Below are positions 1 to 11,899 of a DNA stretch of 64,000 nucleotides, piece after piece. Origin of the DNA: Cristatella mucedo (lineage: Eukaryota; Bryozoa; Phylactolaemata; Cristatellidae). Where the stretch lies: NCBI GenBank assembly GCA_009760855.2, contig WPIO01000038.1, positions 2,715,001 to 2,779,000 on the forward strand. The letters run 5' to 3'. The notes under the pieces are model-generated. The model was not told the DNA's origin. It searched no databases and saw only the letters and a program-made list of their open reading frames with translations. Numbering within the stretch: the stretch's first letter is position 1; the number at the start of each line of letters is the position of its first letter. Both the position numbers and the translations under genes were made by a program.

Positions 1-270
1 GTTTCTGTCCTGGGTTCCACCAATTTGTGACCTTGGGACCTGCTTTTTATTTCTTTTTGGCCCAACACTACATATTAGTACTTCGAGGATCTGTAAAATC
101 AAAGAGGCTAAATACATTTCTTGTGGAATACAGTCGTTGAAGCAATAAAGATAGCGCTCAGAGACATATTCTCTGTCATAGTAGCTTAAATCGCTGGCAG
201 GTATGCATGCAAAGGAATGTCAGCTCTGTTGCGAGTGTCGCCTTCACTTCACTGGGCACTTGCCTCTGCT

Positions 271-283
271 CCCCCCCCCCCCC
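271..283 (+). repeat. Poly-C run
   Basis: Thirteen C in a row. The rest of 1-740 shows no recognisable feature. Confidence 0.9.
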
Positions 284-744
284 GATAGCGAGGAAGCGAT
301 CTGGGCCACGCCTCTTTTCCTACGCCTCCTCCCCGACCGTCACCAATGAAGAAATTATGTCTCCTGCCCTTCCATTCGACGAGCAGCCGCAAAGTTCGTG
401 TTGAATAAACTCCTAAGGTTGTGCGGCGCCATAACTTTCTCTTACTTACACGTATTGATTACTCCCACAGGAAAATCTTGCCATTCTCACCCCCCCTAGA
501 CGAGAACGCTTGCTCCGCCACCGCCTCATCCGGGTTCCGGAAACATAAGTTGTGGCGCTACCAGCTCGGCCAATTGCCTCGATTATTATGGCTTCTCTTG
601 ATTCTTATTTATGAGAATCAGTTGAGCCCGGTGCGGTGGAGCGAATCGATTACGGAGTGAGCAGTCACATCCTGGAATACTGGCTTATACGTTACCGAGA
701 GGCTTCAGCGAGAATACGCTGCGTTCATCTTCTTTCAAAATGGT

Positions 745-920
745 GAGCCGCAATGGCTCACTAGGTAAGGCGGTTGCTTTTCACGATCTCGGCCCCGAGG
801 TCGTGGTTCGAACCCTGTGGTGGGCGATCCTTTATCACCACCGCAAGCGGTGGTGATAGCCGCCAAGGCTCTTCTGTCGCCATACAAAAATAGGCCGTTA
901 AATCAGCTAGTATTTATTTT
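745..920 (+). mobile_element. tRNA-derived SINE, family A, copy 1
   Basis: The head resembles a tRNA with an A box (tggctcactaggtaagg) and B box (ggttcgaac). It is followed by an inverted repeat (arms 833-844 and 847-858) and a tail ending in ggctcttctgtcgccatacaaaaa. The other copies are at 9338, 11166, 34551 and 36040. Confidence 0.85.
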
Positions 921-1274
921 TATTTAAAATATGCCTCTCAATCTGGTAGCCGGTTGAGTGATTATAGCTGAACCAATCTTGAGCATGAGTCCTTCCAACT
1001 TGAGAGTGACACACTTCGCTTGCTCATTACTATTCGGTTGTTCTCATCGTCGCGAAGCTTCGGGAAGTTGATGGCCATGCAAGTGCGAATGTCGCCGACG
1101 CCGGATGCTGCGAGGGATTTAGTTGGTCTGATGAGGAGGACTGAGAAGAGTCAAAGGTGAAACTCGTGATGGGGTCGAAATAAAAGTCAGGATTGCGCTC
1201 GGTGAGGAGAACCCAAGATCGAAACCTGTGGCGTCACGTACTTTAAGGGCTCACCCGGTAACCAGAAGACATTA

Positions 1275-1600
1275 ACGTCAATGTAATGTAATGTATCTCC
1301 GTCAGCAACTCCACAAAGTCATAAAGACCATGTGGGCGTTACGCAGGAGAGTTTTGTATAGCGCACTCACAGCCTAAGCGGCTTTCGGTACGCATTCGGT
1401 AGCCAACAGACTTCGTCTCACGCAACAAAGAGAAAGTGGGAAGCATAGCTGAGTCAGGAGAGCAGTTGAGGTAGTGAGTAGCATAGAAGTAGCAGTTCAG
1501 GACCGCTGAAAAAGATGTGCCATAGTCGGCAGTTGGAGAGTAGATGTCGTTGCGTAAGAAACACACCGAGAACGAACCCAGCACTGCTTTCTTGGCAGGT
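1275..1600 (-). mobile_element. LINE B 3' fragment
   Basis: The minus strand encodes FLRNDIYSPTADYGTSFSA and RETKSVGYRMRTESRLGCE, almost identical to the end of 33950-34470. It ends in the ttacattgacg/atgtaatgtaatgta tail of that family. Confidence 0.8.
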
Positions 1601-2646
1601 CACGTGAGCTAAAGCGGCTCGCGAGCGCGCGCACGCGGTAGAAGGTTGCTAGCCCGTTACTGTAAACGAGGATTCAGCCCGTCAAGTACGACGAGAAAAA
1701 AATTTGAAAACATTTATCACAGCAGATCCAGAAAAAATTTGGTTCCGTTTTTGTAAGATGACGATAGCGCACTGAGAAGTTAGAAAACCGGTAGTAAACA
1801 CAAACCACAGAAGCACAAATTTAAAACTCACAATTCACACAAAAGTGTATCCCAATGTTAAATATTACCGCGCCGCTCTCAATCTCCGCCCGAGAGGTGG
1901 AAGCAGAAAGAGCCAAACGACTTACTGCTGCAACATGCTGCAGTAATGTCGCTGTCGCGCTAGCAGCCACGTCTCGACGAGACGGCGTAAGAAGCAGCGG
2001 AAATGCGGCAAAAATTCTAGTGAAAAAGGCAATAGCTTAACGGAAATTACACAAAATGGAATGACATTTATTTTATTTACATTCTACTGCAATCGAAATG
2101 CCTTGTCCCGAATTCGCTGGCTAATTAAAGCCCAAGCGTCCGTTTCCGGATGGTCAAACGACGTGAAATGACGGAGGAAAAGAATTTCCACAATAATTAT
2201 GAACGAGGTCGCAGTGCGGCGAACGCGCTGCCGGAATGTCAAGGTCACCCTTTGAAAGACCTTGCTAAGTACATGGTCCTTCGAAGCTCTAACGCTTAAT
2301 GCTATGTAATAGTATGAGATGTAATTGTGATTAGTATGCAACAATCCTGTACAAGTGTTATGTAATTTGCTATGGACTCATTAAAAAGCCTAGCTTATTA
2401 TAGAGGTTGATGATGGAGCTGCCGAGCAAAACGAAATGTAAACAACACCCAGTAAAACAAAATATGGTGAACAGAATGTCCGCTGTAGTAATCATACAGC
2501 AATTCACAGGGACGGTGCCTATACTTTGAGAAGCTGGTCTGTTTAAGTTTCTTCAAATGTCACCAAGTCAGGAATTGTCACGATATCAGTTGACAGAGAA
2601 TACCTGATTTTAGGCGCATCCAAGCAGCTGGAGGCATGGTTTTTCA

Positions 2647-3345
2647 ATAATAATAAGAATAAGAATACGAATAATACATTTGTATGGCGCCCTCAGAGAA
2701 CTTTATCTCTTTCTAAGCACTTTACATATGCTGTTAAGGAAGCATGATCGTAAGGTCTGGGTCAGTAGTAGCATGCACAATGTCAACAAGCATAGCACGG
2801 TTAGAGGTGACATGCACAGGGTCAACATGCAAATATGGCCAGTGGCAGCATGCACAGTGTCAGCACGCATGAGCACGCAAAGGACAAATCACAAGGACCC
2901 ACTGAATGCTGTGATAAATACATGCGTTTTAGCTTCTTCTTAAATGGCGTCAAGTCATGAGATGTGGCGTCAGTCGAGAGTGAATTCCAGGCTTTGGGAG
3001 CATGCGAACTGAAGTCACGGTCTTCAAAGGATTCGATGCTCGTACGAGGTGTAGGCAATCAATTCGATTCAGAAAAATGGGTGATGCTGTGCCTAGCCTG
3101 GTGCGAGAGTAGCTCTAATAAGTAGGCTGGAGTCAGAGAACAGAGGGACCTCAAAATGAGTGACAGAACGTTGAAGTCGATGCGCTACTCGATTAGGAGC
3201 CAGTGCAGGTCAACAAGAAGTGGCATGGTGCGGTGTGGCAGCTGCGACGCTCACGAAAGACAAGCCTAGATGCAGAGTTTGGCACCAGCTGTAAGCGCCT
3301 GTTTGCACAGGGCGGTAGATCAGCAAGCAGTGAGTTGCAGAAGTT
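2647..3345 (-). mobile_element. LINE A fragment, 3' end
   Basis: It starts with (AAT)n-type sequence and agcaccctc-like tail, then a 3' UTR with repeated gtcagcatgcac/ggtgacatgcac words. It then enters the reverse of the reverse-transcriptase C-terminus (LQLVQNS.., ADLHW-like in other copies). It is homologous to 15018-15690. Boundaries are approximate. Confidence 0.75.
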
Positions 3346-3676
3346 GAAAAGTCGCGTCGCTCGCGTCTCTCTTTTTCGCAGCCCAGAAAAGGAGAAAGGC
3401 CCAGAAAAGGCCCGGCCCTCCCTCAATATGCCTCCTAAATATGACTTCAAATATGCCTTCGGCGCCGTGACCCTACGCTTTCGGTTAAGCCCACCGAGGT
3501 GCCCGCCGGCGATTGAGGCACGTCCTGGAGCGAAGTCTTCCCGGACAGCTATACAGCCCAAGAGCCTCAGGCCCAAGTAGTCTCCACCTGGTCGTCCTCC
3601 TCGAGCGGCTTGACCGAAGTCTTCTGTCGGTGGGAAGGGTAACTCGTTCTACGCTCCCAAATGCGAGTGCCCAAAA

Positions 3677-3702
3677 AACACACACACACGCACGCACGCA
3701 CG

Positions 3703-3756
<54 letters not shown>

Positions 3757-3757
3757 T
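3677..3757 (+). repeat. (CA)n(CGCA)n(TA)n(CA)n compound microsatellite
   Basis: Alternating purine-pyrimidine tract: CA, then cacg units, CA, TA and CA again. Confidence 0.95.
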
Positions 3758-4420
3758 GGAACGCGGTTGCTTCGGAGACGCTTTTCATAGGAGAATGCCA
3801 GCTCGGCCAGCCATCCGTAGCACATCGGCGCCAGGTATCGATGTTGTCTCGGGCATGGCAGTAGTTCGTTTCGAAGCGGTTGCTCGTACGTCTGCTGTTC
3901 CACACTTCCGGGATGTCTACGTAGTTCGATAGCCACGATCCGGAGCAGGAATCTCCTAGGCTGGCAAATGGAGCTGCCGTGACTGGCACGAGCGTAACGA
4001 AAGGTCAGTCAGCCAAAGCCCGCTGGAGGGGGCGATGAGCTCGTCGAGTCCAACCGTTATCGCCGGTACTGACGTAGGGGCCGGAGTTCATCAGCTGATG
4101 CCGACGACGACGTGTGCGCTCTGCATTTGAAAAGCCATTGACGTGCTGCGGCAGTGCGGACTGCTGACGGCTGAAGAAAAAGAAACGGCGCTCGCCCCAG
4201 GGCCGCTTAGCAGTTCGCAGGTGTCGCGTCCTGGCCTGCGTCGTCACCCGCTTCAGCACTCATAGCCGCAGGGTTTGGCAGCAGCTCTCGTCGCAGATGT
4301 CGTCGGGCCAACTCGTTACCCGCTGCAGAGCCGATTCGCCGCTATCCCTGCGATCAGACACCGAACACCGAACGGTTCGTAATTCTAATGATTCGCGATC
4401 TCGCACTCGATTTTGCAAGC

Positions 4421-4432
4421 GGGGGGGGGGGG
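4421..4432 (+). repeat. Poly-G run
   Basis: Twelve G in a row within otherwise unremarkable sequence (3345-4690 holds no gene I can identify). Confidence 0.9.
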
Positions 4433-4687
4433 TCATTGCAACACTTCGCCTGGATATGGAACTTACCGAGAAAAGGCGTGTCACATGGGTGGGCGGGTGC
4501 TCAGCGACTGGCAGATGGTCCATAAGGGGTGCAGCCTCAATCTCTTCAGCCCGGCATTGTAGATAGCGCACGACACGACTTGGACAAATCCATATTTGCC
4601 CCAGGGTAACCCATTCATGCCAACCAAAGATCGCATTCCATGCTTTTTGTCTCTTTCTTATCTTTGTCTCTTTTGCGTATTTTTAAT

Positions 4688-4795
4688 AATAATGATAACG
4701 CATTTTATAAAGCGCCCCAGATAACTCAATTTCGTTCTAGGCGCTTTGTATTCGCTGAAGGGAACACGATTGAATGGTTAGTCTTTGTCTTCATC
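4688..4795 (-). mobile_element. LINE A 3' tail fragment
   Basis: Only the last 100 bp or so remain: aataataatgataa, ttataaagcgcccc, tcgttctaggcgcttt and an acacgattgaatggt end. Confidence 0.65.
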
Positions 4796-4934
4796 TCTCT
4801 TTCGCGGGTCTAGAGCTAAATACTTTCTCTAGTTCGCCAAGTTCCCGCCACTTCCGCTCTACTGGATGATTGTCTTAATGAACTGCCCAGTTCGAGCCTC
4901 GCAGCGGCGGCGAAGCAATCGTGCAAATCATGAA

Positions 4935-5155
4935 GAGACTGAGACGAACAGACAGAGAGGGGGAGAGAGACGTAGAGGGAGAGAGAGAGAGGTAGAGAGA
5001 GAGACAGAGACAGAGAGACAGACAGAGAGACAGACAGAGAGAGACAGACTGACAGAGAGAGGGAGAGAGACGTAGAGAGGGACGGAGAGAGACGGATAGA
5101 GACAGGCAGAGAGGGGGGAGAGAGACGCAGAGGGAGAGAGTCGGGGAGAGACGTC
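4935..5155 (+). repeat. GA-rich (GAGA/GACAGA) tract
   Basis: An imperfect purine-rich tract of gaga and gacaga units. ORFs over it give RE/TE- or SL-repeats and are not genes. Confidence 0.9.
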
Positions 5156-5799
5156 TGCCTCGAGCTATGCAGGCTGCGCAAGTAAAAGAAAAGTGCCAAA
5201 ACAGTGCACACCGAAATCCTCGCAGCCACGACGAGGGTGCATTGAACGAGCTCTCGAGCCCTGGCCGGGGGGGGAGGCAGGGGGCGTAACAGTGGCCAAT
5301 CTGTAGAAGGTCTTCGAAGCGACTCTCCGCATTCACTGCTCCGTGGCGGTACAATTCGTAGCATCTCTGAACGAACTCCAATTATCTCATCTCTCGGGCT
5401 AGTTTTAACGCAGCATTATAGTAGTGATCATACTCGACGCAGTTCAGCTCTCTTAAAGTCGCACCTGCAGGCTCACGCCATTGTTCAACTGTCTCGAGTG
5501 CCCAAATCCATCATCAAGCAGTTTTTCATACAGCGCTCTGACTAAAGTAGCTTTTTCTCCCTAGCTTCTGCTCGCGCCGTCTCGCTCCTCAGTTCGCTTA
5601 GCGGCGTTCCTGGCCCACTTGAAAAGTGCTTGGGAACGACTGACCTCGACTCGACGTCTTCTAGAAGGAAGCCAAGGCCTCGTCCCTCGCAGCATCTGCT
5701 CCGTCGATCTGCGAATCGTTCGCTATGCGCTCGTGCGTGCGGCACGTTTAGTGGCCACCTTTTAGTTTGCATGCTTTTTCTGCCTTTTATTGCGCACGC

Positions 5800-6061
5800 C
5801 GCTACCACCTTTTAGCGCGTGCGCGCGATAGCGCACCTCTGCATCGATTCAGTGCATGAGGAGGCGACGCTCGCCCCGCCGCCTCCTGCGGAGCGCTCCT
5901 GAGCTAGGCGTCGGCGCTGCCCCGGCGACTGCCCCGGAGTAGCGACGAAAGAAGTGCGGCGAGATGAGCAGCGAGAGAGCCGAGTACTGCGCTCGCGGCT
6001 GGGCACGATTACCCCGTCGGGGGCGACCCTTTCCTCTCTTAGCTGACCCTGACCTCTCTCC

Positions 6062-6137
<76 letters not shown>

Positions 6138-7260
6138 GCTCCCTCTCTCTCTCCCCGCGCCTCGGTGGGGATGAGCGGCGTCGCTGTTGCTGCTGACGAC
6201 CGGAGGTTGCCTTCGTCCGAGGCGACCAAAGCTGCAGCTGCAGCTGCGCGCGCGCGCGTTTGCGCACGCAGCTACAGCTTCCGGTCCCAACCCGCCGCCG
6301 GTAGGCTATGGCCTTCGTGCGCGCGCGGCAGCGAAAGTGCGAGCAGCAGAGCGCTGTCTCATTAGACGGCGGCGCAATGTGCGCTGCTCCGGCGCACTCT
6401 CCGCGCCTGGCTGCGGGCCAGCGAGTGGGCGCTGAGTCTCCAGGTCCCGAGTCACTGCGCGCCTTGTTCCGCAGTTCCGGCCGGTTGGCGAGCACAGTGG
6501 CGAGCTCGGGCGGCACTTCTCGCAACACTGCTGCCCATTGTTATGCGAACCGTGGGATAAAAAGAAAACGGTGAGACGCCGAGTAAGCCTAATCTTTCTC
6601 TTTAGGCAACGGAGGGCGCCTAATTCGCTTACTTCGGCCTGCTCTTAGAGCGTTTTCCGCTCGCAGCTTTCGTTTCGACGGACTGACATCGACGCAGTGA
6701 TGTGCGGCCGTCCTGAGTTTTGTTTCATCTTACAGTCTCGCTCCGCTATGGGATAGCGGGTAGCAATATCAAAGCCTGGCGGGATAATTTGCGTCTGCTA
6801 TTCGTGTAAACATGCGCGGCTTCACCATTCTTTTTAGCAGCAGCAGCAGCAGCAGGAGCCGTCCATATGCGCGCGAGCAGACGTCACCCAAGTTGTGCTG
6901 CTAATCCGGCTTCCATTAGCTGCGGCTTGCTTTAATTACAGCGCGAAGCAACGAGCGAGCGGCGGCGGCCGTGCAGATGCCGCTGTTCAGCCGCTGACCG
7001 CAACGAGAGCCGCGACTTCTGTGCAGGCAGCATCAGAAGGTCGCTCTCGCGCGAGCAAGCGTCACTTCCGGACTGCACAGGGGGTCGCCTCGGTCGCCCT
7101 CTCAGCTCACGCAGATCCGGTTTCTGGCGCGGTCTGACGTCCGTCGATCACCTCTGACCTCTGCTCCCGCCCTGAAACTATTCTCTTATTTCGAGTTCCT
7201 AAGGGCGAAAGGATCGCTCCGTGGCCGCCGTCCGGAGCATTTCGGGCCGCGGGGGGGGGG
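5800..7260. other. CpG-rich block without a recognised gene
   Basis: High GC with many CpG, gcgcgcgc runs, (CT)n at 6057-6135 and a G run at 7251-7261. No ORF resembles a known protein. It may be a CpG island for an unseen 5' exon. Confidence 0.5.
6057..6135 (+). repeat. (CT)n microsatellite
   Basis: About 40 uninterrupted CT units on the plus strand. Confidence 0.95.
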
Positions 7261-7572
7261 GCTCAACCTTGACAGAGAGCGGGCCTAACTGAAAGCCACC
7301 GAAAAAGTCTGTCCACACGCGCCCGGATCCGCACTCGGAACAGCGAAGTATTTTGTACGGCAGTTTCGTTGTATGCACGCAGCTTTATTGTTACAGCCGT
7401 ACGACGTAAAATGCAATGGGAATAATTAGCAGCGTGACCAACAATATTCATGCTATTATCGATGAAATTTTTTTACGAAAACAATCCGTCGTCAGCGGCA
7501 AGTTGCCGTGGCGAGGATCCTTTTAGCGAGCAGCCTCGCAGCTGGAGAACATGTCACTCGTTTAGCCCCACG

Positions 7573-7806
7573 GCTGTCCTGAGCTGTCCTGAGCTGTCCT
7601 GAGCTATCCCGAGCTGTCCTGAGCTATCCCGAGCTGTCCCGAGTTGTCCCGAGCTGTCCCGAGCTGTCCTGAGTTGTCCCGAGCTGTCCCGAGCTGTCCT
7701 GAGCTGTCCTGAGCTGTCCCGAGCTGTCCTGAGCTGTCCTGAGCTGTCCTGAGCTATCCCGAGCTGTCCTGAGCTGTCCCGAGCTGTCCCGAGCTGTCCC
7801 GAGCTA
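7573..7806 (+). repeat. 10-bp minisatellite (gagctgtcct/ccc)
   Basis: About 23 copies of gagctgtcc(t/c). Variation is nearly all T/C transitions at two positions plus gctat variants. Confidence 0.95.
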
Positions 7807-7809
7807 GCG

Positions 7810-9337
7810 CGAGCGACGCGGCTTTTGAGTGAAGCTCCTTAGGTGACTTGCTGCCGTTATTTTACTCGTGGGTCGTCCGCGTTAGCTCCATGCCGAGATC
7901 GCTTAAAAAAAGACAAATTCGCTTACAGACATTAAGTAGCCAGATGGTTTGCCCGCAAGTCCCACAGCACTGCCGCCGAGCGACCGCCTCGGAAGCATTA
8001 CAGTATAAGCGCTCCTTTCAGTCGCCTTTCTTGACATCCCTCTATTACGCTAGGTCCCATTCGCGGCGACTGAGCGCGAAGTTTGCATCGACGGCGCGCC
8101 CTCCCTCCGTCAACGGTTCGCGCTCGCCCCCCCCCCCCGGCGTCAACGGCGCGCCACCTCCCGGCGCGAGCAGGCCACTTAAGCCTCTCTGCACAAAAAA
8201 TGGCGCCTTCTGTAAAAATGGCAGCTCGCGGTGGCCCTTTTTTCGGCAAAGAGCCCCTCGACTGTGTCCCACCCGGCCCGGTAGTAGCCTGTAAGCAGGA
8301 CGTTTTTGCAGCCTCTGAGAAATGTAGCCTACTTTGCGCCGCTTCGGGAGAGCTCCAAGCACTGCTCCGAAGAGCGCGAAGCCCAGATGCGCCTTTCGAC
8401 CTTTCCATCCAAAAATAGTTCCCCCCCCCTACCCATTAGAGCTCGCATGCGGGCTCGTGAGAAGTGCGCCGCTATCTGTTAGCCTCGTTAGATCCGTCAA
8501 GAAGGATCGGCCTCTGAGGCACCAGTTAAACTGCAATCTGCCCAACTGAAATGAGCGACCCTCTCTTTGACGACGACCTTGAAAGTTCGCGACGACGGAG
8601 CGCGTAGCACTTCTCGAAATTCTCGTCTGCCATTGAGCGATCGCCCCAGCTATTCGGAGGAGAAACGGCGAGCCCGGCGAGAGCGCGTCTGGAGGCCACT
8701 TCCTGTAGCCGCTCCTTGGAAGCCCCGTATAGCACTACCCCAAGAGAGGCTACCGAAGAACTTTCTGACGAGGCCTCGTTAAAAGCGTCGTTCTCAGCGA
8801 TCGCTGGCTTCGAGCGAGTCACTCCGCCCGCTAGCACTGGCCTGCCTAAGTGACCGCCAGTGCGCTCACTCGCTCGCTCGCTCCTCCTCCAGTGAGAGCT
8901 CTCTCGCACCGCCCGCTCGGGTCACCGTCGGGGGTCACTCGTCAGCATCCGGTCATCTGGCCTTCCCTCTGGCTCAATGGAAACCTTTTCGCGATCGAGC
9001 CTTCAACTCGTGTGCACCAAAAGTCCGTAACTCGCTTACGTCACCGCCTCTTGCGACTAACTTGCATCCTTTAAGTCTCAGCTCCAGACTCGTCCGCTCC
9101 GGTAGCTTCGAGGTCAGCTTCGACGCCTCGGGTTAGACTAACCTGAAGCGGCGACGGCGGCGACGGCAGCGGCGGCGAGTGCCTTCGCGTTCGCTCTCTG
9201 TGCACCGACCTGAGCGCCCTACTCGCTCGCTCGCGGACGCTCGGTGGCGCGACTCTCTCGCTGCGAGCTGTAAACGCCCTCGGACGTAGCGAGTCCTCTA
9301 GCGGCGCTCTTCAAAACGACCTATTATCGTCGGTATT
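7810..9337. other. GC-rich block without a recognised gene
   Basis: CpG-rich. Two YY1-like sites, aaaatggcgcc (8198-8208) and aaaatggcagc (8215-8225), lie 17 bp apart. An ORF opens at the first ATG and runs about 70 codons to 8418 without resembling a known protein. Confidence 0.4.
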
Positions 9338-9506
9338 GCCGCAATGGCTCACTGGTTAAGGCGGTTGCTTTTCACGACCTCGGCCCCCGAAGTCGTGGGT
9401 TCGAATCCTGCGGTGGGCGATCTTTTATCGCCACCGCAAGCGGTGGCGATAGCCGCAAAGGCTCTTCTGTCGCTATACAAAAAGAGGCTGTCGAATCAGC
9501 CAGTAC
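9338..9506 (+). mobile_element. tRNA-derived SINE, family A, copy 2 (best preserved)
   Basis: The A box is tggctcactggttaagg and the B box gggttcgaatcc. The perfect 12-bp inverted repeat (9426-9437 / 9440-9451) and tail ggctcttctgtcgctatac match copy 1. It inserted in CpG-rich DNA. Confidence 0.87.
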
Positions 9507-11165
9507 TACTTTTCTTCTGCGATAAGGGCTGCACGGCCGATGGCACGGCGGGGGGGGGGGCGCGAGGCCGATGGGCCGATCGGCCCTGCCGCAGCCTGAC
9601 TCGCTCGTCGGTCCGCTCGCTCGCTCGCGCGCTCTCGCTCCTCCTTCCGCGACTAGCCGAGGAAGCGCCGGCCGCTGGCCGCAAGATGGATCCGACTAGT
9701 CAAAAGCGCGAAGAAAGCAGGGGATCAATCTAAAGACGAAAACGCGAATTCGCATTCTTTTGAGCCGTTCGAGCCGCGCGCCGACTTTGCGTAAGCGCGT
9801 CCGTCCGTTCGGTTTTGCCGCCGCAGGGCTAACGTGCTGTTATCGTTAACGCCCGTCGACCCCGCTGGCATTCGCGAGCGAATGTCAGCGGATGGGCGGG
9901 CGCAAAGGAGCCCGCTCGCCGACGGCTCAGCGACGGTGGCGGCAGCTGTTTTTGCTGACAGTTTCCTCCACCGGCCCTGAGCTTCGCCCGGCGCATCCTC
10001 GACTGTACTCCTCCTTAGCTCAGATGCTTGCTCTCCGCTGCGCGAGACGACGCCGGCGTCGGCTGGCGCGAGCTCGCAGGATTCCACCTGGGCTTGAGCG
10101 CTATACGGACGGCCAGCCGGCGTAATGCCGCTCAGTCTTGGAGGCTTCGTTAAGTCGCGGGCTAGACGCTTAAGCGGCGGGCACGTGGCTCATCGTATCG
10201 CGCGATACTTGTCGTGTTAAGTCACAGATACTGAAGCGGCGGCGTTCTGGGTCAGCCAGATTATGACTGCCGAAATTTCGCTTTCTGTTCCTGAATCGTA
10301 GCGACTAGAAGCCGGTTACGCCGGCTTAGTTCGCTTATAGCCGGCGTACAAACCGAAGCCGTGTAATAACCGGTCGGTTGCGCCTTAGGCTTTGCGACAG
10401 GCAGAAACTCCACCCGCCAGAGACAGGCAGAGTTACGGCCGAGGCTTTGCGCCTGTAGGCATTTTAGTGGCGCTCTGGACGCCGCGAGAGGCATGCCACC
10501 GCTGCTGCTGCTGCGGCTGCGGATGCGGCGGCGGCTGCTGCTGCTGCTGGACGCCCGTAATACCCCTCCCCGCGGCTGTGGAATAGACTTCTCTCCGCTG
10601 CGGGTCTGGACTCGCTATTGTTGGGCGTGCGTGGGTGCGCGGCTTCGTCGCCGCATTACTCCCCTACTGCCCGCATATCAGCGTGCATTTTCGCTTCGCG
10701 TACAAGTCACTAGCGGCGACTTTAAGGCCTCGAGGCTTCGCCAGTACTTGTCATGCTTCGGCAAAGACCGGTGCTGTTACGAGCGCAACATGTGCGGCCG
10801 AGCTCCGTCCGGACGCGAAAGTCACTACAAACCCTTCATAACAGTACATACCTGTATCTACACGTACGCCCGTGCGTCTAATTAAGACGCAAGCTGGGTG
10901 TGGGGTTGATTGTTATGTAGGCTAAACTCCTCTTTTTATTTTTCCGAACTAAAGCAGTTCTCTGTTTAACTGCGGCTATATCTCAAAGCATTTCTCCATT
11001 TGTCCATGGCCTGGTATTTTTTCTGACTTGTGCTTCGACTTGCGTAACCCGTAACGTTTTATCGACTGGCTGCTGCGCTTTCTTACTCGCCCGTCCAACT
11101 TGTTTTTGATGACAAAACGAATCTTGACGGTAAGTCCAAACTTCAGGCGCCACGTTAAAAAAATG
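9507..11165. other. CpG-rich block without a recognised gene
   Basis: It contains a G run near 9550-9559 and ctg/cgg triplet-rich stretches (10500-10550). CpG density falls after about 10850. No supported exon. Confidence 0.4.
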
Positions 11166-11334
11166 CTAGCTCATTTAACAGCCTCTTTTGTATAGCGACA
11201 GAAGAGCCTTGATGGCTATCACCACCACTTGCGGTGGCAATAAAGGATCGCCCACCGCAGGATTCGAACCCCGGACCTCGGGACCGAGGTCGTGAAAAGC
11301 AACCGCCTTGCCTAGTGTGCCATCACGGCTCACC
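11166..11334 (-). mobile_element. tRNA-derived SINE, family A, copy 3
   Basis: This is the reverse-complement copy: the tail (gcctcttttgtatagcgacagaagagcc) comes first, then the inverted repeat (11217-11242), B box and A box. Confidence 0.85.
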
Positions 11335-11504
11335 ATTTATGCAATTACCGCTGTAGCAGAAAAAGATTTAGTTCTCTTAGGTATGCAGTGTGCAAATGTC
11401 TGACTCTTTTCGTTACCGCGAAAATGGAGGCGCATTCATGTTTTTCAAACTATGTGCAGGAGTTACTTCCCATCGCTTTTATCCAAAATAAAAGGTTATG
11501 CAAT

Positions 11505-11650
11505 TCCCTGGGTCTCCTCAGCCGAGCGGTAGGAATCTCGCACTTCACGACCCGTGTCGTGGGTTTGAGTTTTATTGCAGCAGGCGATTCTACGTTGCGT
11601 TGCTCTCTGCAGGCGTAGGCGATAGCCGCTAAGGCTCTGCTATCGCTATA
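11505..11650 (+). mobile_element. Diverged SINE A-like element
   Basis: The A-box-like cagccgagcggtagg, the B-box-like gtcgtgggtttgag and the tail gcgatagccgctaaggctctgctatcgctata are recognisable. The head differs from family A. It abuts the 14-bp minisatellite. Confidence 0.5.
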
Positions 11651-11654
11651 TGGA

Positions 11655-11897
11655 CGAGGCCGCCTCGCTTCCGCCGCCTCGCTTCCGCCGCCTCGCTTCC
11701 GCCGCCTCGCTTCCGCCGCCTCGCTTCCGCCGCCTCGCTCCCGCCGCCTCGCTCCCGCCGCCTCGCCTCCGCCGCCTCGCTCCCGCCGCCTCGCTCCCGC
11801 CGCCTCGCTCCCGCCGCCTCGCTCCCGCCGCCTCTCTCCCGCCGCCTCTCTCCCGCCGCCTCGCTCCCGCCGCCTCGCTCCCGCCGCCTCGCTCCCG
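11655..11897 (+). repeat. 14-bp CpG-rich minisatellite (gccgcctcgctccc)
   Basis: About 17 copies of gccgcctcgct(t/c)cc. Because 14 is not a multiple of 3, all three frames cycle through the same peptide on each strand and stay open; these ORFs are artefacts. Confidence 0.95.
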
Positions 11898-11899
11898 CG

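Noticed and set aside
7573-7806. CRISPR-like array
   Set aside because: Contiguous 10-bp units without spacers in an animal genome; an ordinary minisatellite.
9338-9420. Functional tRNA gene
   Set aside because: The tRNA-like head occurs in at least five copies, each followed by the same non-tRNA body and tail, so it is a SINE.
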